This document shows positions 52,500 through 64,000 of a DNA stretch of 64,000 nucleotides, in pieces. The translations under genes were made by a program, and so were the position numbers. Each line of letters starts with the position of its first letter. Positions within the stretch are counted from its first letter, which is position 1. The notes beneath the pieces were generated by a model, which saw only the letters and a program-made list of their open reading frames with translations, had not been told where the DNA came from and made no database searches. Location of the stretch: contig CATQJD010000145.1 in NCBI GenBank assembly GCA_958298945.1, forward strand, positions 106,001 to 170,000, read 5' to 3'. Origin of the DNA: Atherix ibis. Lineage: Eukaryota > Arthropoda > Insecta > Diptera > Athericidae.

Positions 52500-55400
52500 G
52501 CCAACAAACCAACAAGCCAACAAACCAACAAACCAACAAATCAACAAACCAACAAAGCAACTAGCCAACAAACCAACAAGCCAACAAACCAACAAGCCAA
52601 CAAACCAACAAACCAATAAACCAACAAACCAAAAAGCCAACAAACCAACAAACCAACAAACCAACAAACCAACAAACCAACAAACCAACAAACCAACAAA
52701 CCAACAAACGAACAAACCAACAAACCAACAAACCAATAACCCAACAAACCAACAAACCAACCAACAAACAAACCAACAAACCAACAAACCAAAAAACGAA
52801 CAAACTAACAAACAAACAAACCAACAAACCAACAAACCAACAAGCCAACAAGCCAACAAACCAACAAATCACCAAGCCAACAAACCAACAAACCAACAAA
52901 CCAACAAACGAACAAACCAAAAAACCAACAAGCCAACACGCCAACAAACCAACAAACCAACAAACCAACAAACCAACAAACCAACAAACCAACAAACCAA
53001 CAAACCAACAAACCAACAAACCAACAAACGACCAAACCAACAAACCAACAAACCAACAAACGAACAAACCAAAAAACCAACAAGCCAACACGCCAACAAA
53101 CCAACAAACCAACAAACCAACAAACCAACAAACCAACAAACCAACAAACCAACGAACCAACAAACCAACAAACCAACAAACCAACAAGCCAACAAACCAA
53201 CAAGCCAACAAATCAACAAACCAACAAACCGACAAGCCAACAAACCAACAAACCAACAAACCAACAAACCAACAAGCCAACAAACCAACAAACAAACAAA
53301 CCAACAAACGAACAAACCAACAAACCAACAAACCAACAAACCAACAAACCAATAAACCAACAAACCAACAAACCAAAAAACAAACAAACCAACAAACGAA
53401 CAAATAAACAAACCAACAAACCAACAAACCAACAAACCAACAAACCAACAAACCAACAAACCAACAAACCAACAAACAAACAAATCAACAAATCAACAAA
53501 CCAACAAACCAACAAGCCAACAAACCAACAAACCAACAAACCAACAAACCAATAAACCAACAAACCAACAAACCAACAAACCAACAAACAAACAAACCAA
53601 CAAACCAACAAACCAACAAACCAACAAACCAACAAACGAACAAACCAACAAACCAACAAGCCAACAAGCCAACCAACCAACAAACCAACAAACCAATAAA
53701 CCAACAAACCAACAAACCAACAAACCAACAAACCAACAAACCAACAAACGAACAAATGAACAAACCAACAAACCAACACGCCAACAAGCCAACAAACCAA
53801 CAAACCAACAAACCAAGTAACCAACAAAAAAACAAACCAACAAACCAACAAACCAACAAACGAACAAACAAACAAACCACCAAACCAACAAACCAACAAA
53901 CCAACAAACCAACAAGCCAACAAGCCAACAAGCCAACAAACCAACAAACCAACAAACCAACAAACCAACAAACCAACAAGCCAACAAGCCAACAAAAAAA
54001 CAAGCCAACAAACGAACAAACCAACAAACCAACGAACCAACAAGCTAACAAACCAACAAACCCACAAACCAACAAACCAACAAACCAACAAGCCAACAAA
54101 CCAACAAACCCACAAACCAACAAACGAACAAACCAACAAACAAACAAACCAACAAACCAACAAACCAACAAACCCACAAACCAACAAGCCAACAAGCCAA
54201 CAAACCAACAAACCAACAAACCAACAAGCCAACAAACCAACAAACCAACAAACCAACAAATCAACAAACCAACAAAGCAACTAGCCAACAAACCAACAAG
54301 CCAACAAACTAACGAGCCAACAAACCAACAAACCAATAAACCAACAAACCAAAAAGCCAACAAACCAACAAACTAACAAACCAACAAACCAACAAACCAA
54401 CAAACCAACAAACCAACAAACCAACAAACCAACACACGAACAAACCAACAAACCAACAAACCACCAAACGAACAAACGAATAAACCAACAAACCAACAAA
54501 CCAATAAACCAACAAACCAACAAACCAACAAATAAACAAACCAACAAACCAACAAACCAAAAAACGAACAAACCAACAAACAAACAAACCAACAAACCAA
54601 CAAACCAACAAGCCAACAAGCCAACAAACCAACAAATCAACAAGCCAACAAACCAACAAACCAACAAACCAACAAACGAAAAACCAAAAAACCAACAAGC
54701 CAACACGCCAACAAACCAACAAACCAACAAACCAACAAACCAACAAACCATCAAACCAACAAACCAACAAACCAACAAACCAACAAACCAACAAACGACC
54801 AAACCAACAAACCAACAAACCAACAAACGAACAAACCAAAAAACCAACAAGCCAACACGCCAACAAACCAACAAACCAACAAACCAACAAACCAACAAGC
54901 CAACAAACCAACAACCCAACCAACCAAAAAACCAACAAACCAACAAACCAACAAACCAACAAGCCAACAAACCAACAAGCCAACAAACCAACAAACCAAC
55001 AAACTGACAAGCCAACAAACCAACAAACCAACAAACCAACAAGCCAACAAACCAACAAACAAACAAACACACAAACGAACAAACCAACAAACCAACAAAC
55101 CAACAAACCAACAAACCAATAAACCAACAAACCAACAAACCAAAAAACAAACAAACCAACAAACGAACAAATAAACAAACCAACAAACCAACAAACCAAC
55201 ATACCAACAAACCAACAAACGTACAAACCAACAAACAAACAAATTAACAAACCAACAAGCCAACAAGCCAACAAACCAACAAACCAACAAACCAACAAAC
55301 CAACAAACCAACAAACCAACAAACCAACAAACCAACAAACCAACAAACTAACAAACCAACAAACCAACACGCCAACAAATCAACAAACCAACAAACCAAC

Positions 55401-58400
55401 AAACCAACAAACCAACAAACCAACAAACCAACAACCGAACCAACCAAAAAACCAACAAACCAACAAACCAACAAACCAACAAGCCAACAAACCAACAAAC
55501 CAACAAACCAACAAACCAACAAGCCAATAAACCAACAAACAAACAAACCAACAAACGAACAAACCAACAAACCAACAAACCAACAAACCAACAAACCAAC
55601 AAACCAATAAACCAACAAACCAACAAACCAAAAAACAAACAAACAAACAAACGAACAAATAAACAAACCTACAAACCAAAAAACCAACAACCCATTAACC
55701 CAACAAACCAACAAACCAACAAACGAACAAACCAACAAACCAACAAACCAACAAACCAACAAACCAATAAACCAACAAACCAACAAACCAAAAAATAAAC
55801 AAACCAACAAACGAACAAATAAACAAACCAACAAACCAACAAACCAACAAACCAACAAACCAACAAACGTACAAACCAACAAACAAACAAATCAACAAAC
55901 CAACAAGCCAACAAGCCAACAAACCAACAAACCAACAAACCAACAAACCAACAAACCAACAAGCCAACAAACCAACAAACCAACAAACCAACAAGCCAAC
56001 ACGCCAACAAATCAACAAACCAACAAACCAACAAACCAACAAACCAACAAACCAACAACCGAACCAACCAAAAAACCAACAAACCAACAAACCAACAAAC
56101 CAACAAGCCAACAAACCAACAAACCAATAAACAAACAAACCAACAAGCCAATAAACCAACAAACAAACAAACCAACAAACGAAAAAACCGACAAACCAAC
56201 AAACCAACAAACCAACAAACCAACAAACCAATAAACCAACAAACCAACAAACCAAAAAACAAACAAACAAACAAACGAACAAATAAACAAACGTACAAAC
56301 CAACAAACCAACAACCCAACAACCCATTAAACCAACAAACCAACAAACCAACAAACGAACAAACCAACAAACAAACAAATCAACAAATCAACAAACCAAC
56401 AAGCCAACAAGCCAACAAACCAACAAACCAACAAACCAACAAACGAACAAACCAACAAACCAATAAGCCGACAAACCAACAAACCAACAAGCCAACAAAC
56501 CAACTAACCAACAAACGAACAAACAAACAAACCAACAAAACAAGAAACCAATAAGCCAACAAACCAACAAGCCAACAAATGAACAAACCAACAAACAAAC
56601 CAACCAACAAATTAACCAACGAACAAACCAACAAACCCACAAACCAAGAAACCAACAAACTACCCAACCAACAAGCCAACAAACCAACAAACGAACAAAC
56701 CAACAAACCAACAAACCAACAAGCCAACAAGCCAACAAACCAACAAGCCAACAAACCAATAGGCCAACAAGTCAACAAGCCAACAAACCAACATGCCAAC
56801 AAACCAACAAACCAACAAACCAAAAAACCAACAAACAAACAAACCAACAAACCAACAAACCAATAAACCAACAAACCAACAAGCCAACAAACCAAAATCC
56901 AACAAACCAATAAACCAACAAACGAACAAACCAACAAACCAACAAGCCAACAAGCCAACAAGCCGACAAACCAACAAACCAACAAACCAACAAACCAACA
57001 AACTAATAAACCAACAAACCAACAAACCAACAAATGAACAAACCAACAAACAAACAAGCCAACAAGCCAACAAACCAACAAGCCAACAAACCAACAAACC
57101 AACAAATCAACAAACTAATAAACCAACAAAGCAACTAGCCAACAAACCAACAAGCCAACAAACCAACAAGCCAACAAACCAACAAACCAATAAACCAACA
57201 AACCAAAAAGCCAACAAACCAACAAACCAACAAACAAACAAACCAACAAACCAACAAACCAACAAACCAACAAACCAACAAACCAACAAACCAACAAACC
57301 AACAAACGAACAAACCAACAAACCAACAAACCAACAAACCAACAAACGAACAAACGAACAAACGAACAAACCAACAAACCAACAAACCAATAAACCAACA
57401 AACCAACAAACCTACAAACAAACAAACCAACAAACCAACAAACCAAAAAACGAACAAACCAACAAACAAACAAACCAACAAACCAACAAACCAACAAGCC
57501 AACAAGCCAACAAACCAACAAATCAACAAGCCAACAAACCAACAAACCAACAAACCAACAAACGAACAAACCAAAAAACCAACAAGCCAACACGCCAACA
57601 AACCAACAAACCAACAAACCAACAAACCAACAAACCAACAAACCAACAAACCAACAAACCAACAAACCAACAAACCAACAAACGAACAAACCAACAAACC
57701 AACAAACCAACAAACGAACAAACCAAAAAACCAACAAGCCAACACGCCAACAAACCAACAAACCAACAAACCAACAGACCAACAAACCAACAAACCAACA
57801 AACCAACAAACCAACAAACCAACAACCCAACCAACCAAAAAACCAACAAACCAACAGACCAACAAACCAACAAGCCAACAAACCAACAAGCCAACAAACC
57901 AACAAACCAACAAACCAACAAGCCAACAAACCAACAAACCAACAAACCAACAAACCAACAAGCCAACAAACCAACAAAACAACAAACCAACAAACCAACA
58001 AACCAATAAACCAACAAACCAACAAACCAAAAAACAAACAAACCAACAAACGAACAAATAAACAAACCAACAAACCAACAAACCAACAAACCAACAAACC
58101 ATTAAATCAACAAACCAACAAACCAACAAACGAACAAACCAACAAACAAACAAATCAACAAATCAACAAACCAACAAGCCAACAAGCCAACAAACCAACA
58201 AACCAACAAACCAACAAACCAACAAACCAACAAACCAACAAACCAACAAACTAACAAACCAACAAACCAACAAACCAACAAACCAACAAACCAACAAACG
58301 AACAAACCAAAAAACCAAAAAACCAACAAACCAACAAACCAACAAACCAACAAACCAACAAACCAACAAACCAACAAACCAACAAACGAACAAACGAACA

Positions 58401-58779
58401 AACCTAAAAACCAACAAAACAACAAGCCAACAAACCAACAAACCAACAAGCCAACAAGCCAACTAACCAACAAACCAACAAACCAACAAACCAACAAATG
58501 AACAAACCAACAAACCAACAAGCCAACAAGCCAACAAACCAACAAGCCAACAAACCAACAAACCAACAAACCAACAAATCAACAAACTAACAAACCAACA
58601 AAGCAACTAGCCAACAAACCAACAAGCCAACAAACCAACAAGCCAACAAACCAACAAACCAATAAACCAACAAACCAAAAAGCCAACAAACCAACAAACC
58701 AACAAACCAACAAACCAACAAACCAACAAACCAACAAACCAACAAACCAACAAACCAACAAACCAACAAACCAACAAAC

Positions 58780-60680
58780 CAACAAACCAACAAAAGAACA
58801 AACCAACAAACCAACAAACCAACAAACCAACAAACGAACAAACGAACAAACCAACAAACCAACAAACCAATAAACCAACAAACCAACAAACCTACAAACA
58901 AACAAACCAACAAACCAACAAACCAAAAAACGAACAAACCAACAAACAAACAAACCAACAAACCAACAAACCAACAAGCCAACAAGCCAACAAACCAACA
59001 AATCAACAAGCCAACAAACCAACAAACCAACAAACCAACAAACGAACAAACCAAAAAACCAACAAGCCAACACGCCAACAAACCAACAAACCAACAAACC
59101 AACAAACCAACAAACCAACAAACCAACAAACCAACAAACCAACAAACGACCAAACCAACAAACCAACAAACCAACAAACGAACAAACCAAAAAACCAACA
59201 AGCCAACACGCCAACAAACCAACAAACCAACAAACCAACAGACCAACAAACCAACAAACCAACAAACCAACAAACCAACAAACCAACAACCCAACCAACC
59301 AAAAAACCAACAAACCAACAAACCAACAAACCAACAAGCCAACAAACCAACAAGCCAACAAACCAACAAACCAACAAGCCAACAAACCAACAAACCAACA
59401 AACCAACAAACCAACAAACCGACAAGCCAACAAACCAACAAACCAACAAACCAACAAACCAACAAACCAATAAACCAACAAACCAACAAACCAAAAAACA
59501 AACAAACCAACAAACGAACAAATAAACAAACCAACAAACCAACAAACCAACAAACCCACAAACCATTAAATCAACAAACCAACAAACCAACAAACGAACA
59601 AACCAACAAACAAACAAATCAACAAATCAACAAACCAACAAGCCAACAAGCCAACAAACCAACAAACCAACAAACCAACAAACCAACAAACCAACAAACC
59701 AACAAACTAACAAACCAACAAACCAACAAACCAACAAACCAACAAACCAACAAACGAACAAACCAAAAAACCAAAAAACCAACAAACCAACAAACCAACA
59801 AACCAACAAACCAACAAACCAGCAAACCAACAAACCAACAAACCAACAAACGAACAAACCTAAAAACCAACAAAACAACAAGCCAACAAACCAACAAACC
59901 AACAAGCCAACAAGCCAACTAACCAACAAACCAACAAACCAACAAACCAACAAACCAACAAACCAACAAACCAACAAACCAACAAACCAACAAGCCAACA
60001 AGCCAACAAGCCAACAAACCAACCAGCCAACAAACGAACAAACCAACAAGCCAACAAGCCAACAAACCGACAAGCCAACAAACGAACAAACCAACAAACC
60101 AACAAACCAACAAACCAATAAGCCAACAAACCAACAAACCAACAAACCAACAAGCCAACGAACCAACAAACCAACAAACGAACAAATAAACAAACCAACA
60201 AACCAATAAGCCAACAAACCAACAAACCAACAAACCAACAAACCAAAAAGACCAACAAACAAACAAACCAACAAACCAAAAAACCAACAAACCAACAAAC
60301 CAATAAACCAACAAACCAACAAACCAACAAACCAACAAACCAACAAACCAACAAACCAACAAACCAACAAACCAACAAACCAACAAACCAACAAACGAAC
60401 AAACCAACAAACAAAGAAACCAACAAACCAACAAACCAACAAGCCAACAAGCCAACAAACCAACAAACCAACAAACCAACAAACGAACAAACCAACAAAC
60501 CAATAAGCCAACAAACCAACAAACCAACAAGCCAACAAACCAACTAACCAACAAACGAACAAACAAACAAACCAACAAACCAACAAACCAACAAACCAAT
60601 AAGCCAACAAACCAACAAGCCAACAAATGAACAAACCAACAAACAAACAAACCAACAAATTAACAACGAACAAACGAACA
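58780..60680 (+). repeat. 2.06-2.10 kb higher-order repeat, copy 1
   Basis: Landmarks recur downstream: AAAAGAAC (AGAAC at 58795 and 60863), CCTACAAAC at 58891 and 60959, CCCACAAACC at 59555 and 61655, AAAAAGACC (60241 and 62301 line positions), and TAACAACG at 60661 and 62721. Offsets run 2068, 2068, 2100, 2060, 2060, reflecting gain and loss of whole octamers. Confidence 0.82.
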
Positions 60681-60849
60681 AACCAACAAACCAACAAACC
60701 AATAAACCAACAAACCAACAAACCAAAAAACGAACAAACCAACAAACAAACAAACCAACAAACCAACAAACCAACAAGCCAACAAGCCAACAAACCAACA
60801 AATCAACAAGCCAACAAACCAACAAACCAACAAACCAACAAACGAACAA

Positions 60850-62740
60850 ACCAACAAACAAAAGAACAAACCAACAAACCAACAAACCAACAAACCAACA
60901 AACGAACAAACGAACAAACCAACAAACCAACAAACCAATAAACCAACAAACCAACAAACCTACAAACAAACAAACCAACAAACCAACAAACCAAAAAACG
61001 AACAAACCAACAAACAAACAAACCAACAAACCAACAAACCAACAAGCCAACAAGCCAACAAACCAACAAATCAACAAGCCAACAAACCAACAAACCAACA
61101 AACCAACAAACGAACAAACCAAAAAACCAACAAGCCAACACGCCAACAAACCAACAAACCAACAAACCAACAAACCAACAAACCAACAAACCAACAAACC
61201 AACAAACCAACAAACCAACAAACCAACAAACGACCAAACCAACAAACCAACAAACCAACAAACGAACAAACCAAAAAACCAACAAGCCAACACGCCAACA
61301 AACCATCAAACCAACAAACCAACAGACCAACAAACCAACAAACCAACAAACCAACAAACCAACAAACCAACAAACCAACAAACCAACAACCCAACCAACC
61401 AAAAAACCAACAAACCAACAAACCAACAAACCAACAAGCCAACAAACCAACAAGCCAACAAACCAACAAACCAACAAGCCAACAAACCAACAAACCAACA
61501 AACCAACAAACCAACAAACCGACAAGCCAACAAACCAACAAACCAACAAACCAACAAACCAACAAACCAACAAACCAACAAACCAACAAACCAAAAAACA
61601 AACAAACCAACAAACGAACAAATAAACAAACCAACAAACCAACAAACCAACAAACCCACAAACCATTAAATCAACAAACCAACAAACCAACAAACGAACA
61701 AACCAACAAACAAACAAATCAACAAATCAACAAACCAACAAGCCAACAAGCCAACAAACCAACAAACCAACAAACCAACAAACCAACAAACCAACAAACC
61801 AACAAACCAACAAACGAACAAACCAAAAAACCAAAAAACCAACAAACCAACAAACCAACAAACCAACAAACCAACAAACCAACAAACCAACAAACCAACA
61901 AACCAACAAACGAACAAACCTAAAAACCAACAAAACAACAAGCCAACAAACCAACAAACCAACAAGCCAACAAGCCAACTAACCAACAAACCAACAAACC
62001 AACAAACCAACAAACCAACAAACCAACAAACCAACAAACCATCAAACCAACAAGCCAACAAGCCAACAAGCCAACAAACCAACCAGCCAACAAACGAACA
62101 AACCAACAAGCCAACAAGCCAACAAACCGACAAGCCAACAAACGAACAAACCAACAAACCAACAAACCAACAAACCAATAAGCCAACAAACCAACAAACC
62201 AACAAACCAACAAGCCAACGAACCAACAAACCAACAAACGAACAAATAAACAAACCAACAAACCAATAAGCCAACAAACCAACAAACCAACAAACCAACA
62301 AACCAAAAAGACCAACAAACAAACAAACCAACAAACCAAAAAACCAACAAACCAACAAACCAATAAACCAACAAACCAACAAACCAACAAACCAACAAAC
62401 CAACAAACCAACAAACCAACAAACCAACAAACCAACAAACCAACAAACCAACAAACCAACAAACGAACAAACCAACAAACAAAGAAACCAACAAACCAAC
62501 AAACCAACAAGCCAACAAGCCAACAAACCAACAAACCAACAAACCAACAAACGAACAAACCAACAAACCAATAAGCCAACAAACCAACAAACCAACAAGC
62601 CAACAAACCAACTAACCAACAAACGAACAAACAAACAAACCAACAAACCAACAAACCAATAAGCCAACAAACCAACAAGCCAACAAATGAACAAACCAAC
62701 AAACAAACAAACCAACAAATTAACAACGAACAAACCAACA
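60850..62740 (+). repeat. 2.06-2.10 kb higher-order repeat, copy 2
   Basis: This is the second copy of 58780-60680. The short segment between the copies (about 60681-60849) is itself a partial repeat of 58.87-59.05 kb, so the boundary is a nested rearrangement rather than a clean tandem junction. Confidence 0.8.
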
Positions 62741-64000
62741 AATGAACAAACCAACAAACCAACAAACCAACAAACCAACAAACCAACAACCCAACAAACC
62801 AAAAAACCAACAAACCAATAAACCAACAAACGAACAAACCAACAAACCAACAAGCCAACAAGCCAACAAACCAACAAACCAACAAACCAACAAACCAACA
62901 AACTAATAAACCAACAAGCCAACAAGCCAACAAACCAATAAACCAACAAACCAACAAACCAACAAATGAACAAACCAACAAACCAACAAGTCAACAAGCC
63001 ACCAAACCAACAAGCCAACAAACCAACAAACCAACAAATCAACAAACCAACAAACCAACAAACCAACAAAGCAACTAGCCAACAAACCAACAAGCCAACA
63101 AACCAACAAGCCAACAAACCAACAAACCAATAAACCAACAAACTAAAAAGCCAACAAACCAACAAACCAACAAACCAACAAACCAACAAACCAACAAACC
63201 AACAAACCAACAAACCAACAAACCAACAAACCAACAAACCAACAAACCAACAAACCAACAAACCAACAAACCAACAAACCAACAAACGAACAAACCAACA
63301 AACCAACAAACCAACAAACCAACAAACCAACAAACGAACAAACCAACAAACCAACAAACCAATAAACCAATAAACCAACAAACCAACAAACCAACAAACC
63401 AACAAACCAACAAACCAACAAACCAATAAACCAACAAACCAACAAACGAACAAACCTACAAACAAACAAACCAACAAACCAACAAACCAATAAGCCAAGA
63501 AGCCAACAAACCAACAAATCAACAAGCCAACTAACCAACAAACCAACAAACCAACAAACGAACAAACCAAAAAACCAACAAGCCAACACGCCAACAAACC
63601 AACAAACCAACAAGCCAACAAACGAACAAACCAACAAACCAACAAACCAACAAACGACCAAACCAAAAAACCAACAAACCAAAAAACGAACAAACCAAAA
63701 AACCAACAAGCCAACACGCCAACAAACCAACAAGCCAACAAACCAACAAGCCAACAAACCAACAAACCAACAAACCAACAAGCCAACAAACCAACAAACC
63801 AACAAACCAACAAACCAACAAACCAACAAACCAACAAACCAATAAGCCAACAAACCAACAAACCAACAAACCAACAAACCAATAAGCCAACAAACCAACA
63901 AACCAACAAACGAACAAACCAACAAATTAACAAACCAACAAACCAACAAGCCAACAAACCAACAAACCATTAAGCCAACAAACCAACAAACCAACAAACG

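Larger units (their letters stand above)
52500..63830 (+). repeat. Higher-order repeat family with paired CACG variants
   Basis: The unit AAGCCAACACGCC occurs in six close pairs: CACG at 52937/53089, 54704/54856, 57591/57743, 59071/59207, 61139/61291 and 63587/63715. Gaps within pairs are 152, 152, 152, 136, 152 and 128 bp, all multiples of 8. A second landmark, AAAGCAACTAGCC (GCAAC at 52557, 54277, 57131, 58603 and 63071), precedes most pairs. Copies are separated by about 1.5-2.9 kb. Confidence 0.82.
39806..64000 (+). repeat. 8-bp satellite array (ACAAACCA)n, right arm
   Basis: This continues the same octamer array, in the same orientation and register, after the transposon. It uses the same set of variant units and shares several variant landmarks with the left arm, for example ATCAACACACCAACACACC at 40039, 42014, 44652 and 50812 and CCATTAAACCACGTAACC at 49357 and 50005. 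The array is still running at base 64000, so its right edge is not seen. No gene, RNA or second mobile element could be recognised. Confidence 0.97.

Noticed and set aside
52500..63830. CRISPR array
   Set aside because: There are no conserved repeats with unique spacers; the sequence between landmarks is the same octamer, and the mariner context is eukaryotic.
1..64000. Telomeric repeat array
   Set aside because: The GGTTTGTT strand is G/T-rich like telomeres, but the unit is not TTAGG, TTAGGG or another telomere repeat I know, the array is heavily diverged with HOR structure, and no chromosome end is visible.
1..64000. G-quadruplex-forming array
   Set aside because: The G-rich strand has only GG doublets separated by 6 nt (GGTTTGTTGG), which would allow at best weak two-tetrad structures; no stronger motif was seen.

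Overview
The window is one continuous block of satellite DNA interrupted by a single transposon. Positions 1-38543 and 39806-64000 are a head-to-tail array of the 8-bp unit ACAAACCA (AACAAACC in another register; GGTTTGTT on the other strand). The array runs off both ends of the window and never changes orientation. The + strand is A/C-rich, with almost no T and little G. The unit looks like two 4-bp halves, ACAA and ACCA, that differ at one base. No host gene, tRNA, rRNA, CRISPR array or second transposon was seen.

The only non-satellite DNA is a 1258-bp mariner-family (IS630-Tc1-mariner) element at 38546-39803. It has 29-bp terminal inverted repeats with one mismatch, a flanking TA duplication, and one uninterrupted 338-codon transposase gene on the minus strand with a complete D,D34D catalytic triad. 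A mariner element together with tens of kilobases of short-period satellite points to an animal nuclear genome, probably heterochromatin, and an arthropod is the most likely source. The species cannot be named from this sequence. The short A/C-rich unit resembles in style the 7-bp satellites of the Drosophila virilis group, but the period differs and this is not evidence of relationship.

Above the 8-bp level the array is a mosaic of higher-order repeats (HORs), traced here by rare variant units. Region by region: 1-12.3 kb, a 6.78-6.9 kb HOR in two copies; 12.3-15.7 kb, a 1976-bp HOR in two copies; 15.9-17.3 kb, a segment resembling one about 31 kb away; 17.3-22.6 kb, five copies of a 1.0-1.34 kb HOR; 22.6-27.9 kb, mixed blocks including the longest perfect run I noticed; 28.0-30.9 kb, a 1478-bp tandem duplication; 31-38.5 kb, blocks including a 1024-bp duplication; then the mariner; 39.8-45.8 kb, a 2646-bp HOR in two copies; 47.0-47.7 kb, a 370-bp duplication; 49.4-50.6 kb, a 648-bp duplication; 52.5-63.8 kb, a family carrying paired CACG variants and a 2.06-2.10 kb HOR.

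The most informative result joins the two parts. The mariner sits in phase in a variant unit that contains TA, and several paralogous HOR copies in the window (TA at 32527, 36424, 41779 and 44417) carry nearly the same flanking variants without the element. The insertion is therefore probably younger than the spread of that HOR. The many long open frames in the array are artefacts: 8 is coprime to 3, so all three frames of a strand give the same circular octapeptide and stops are rare.
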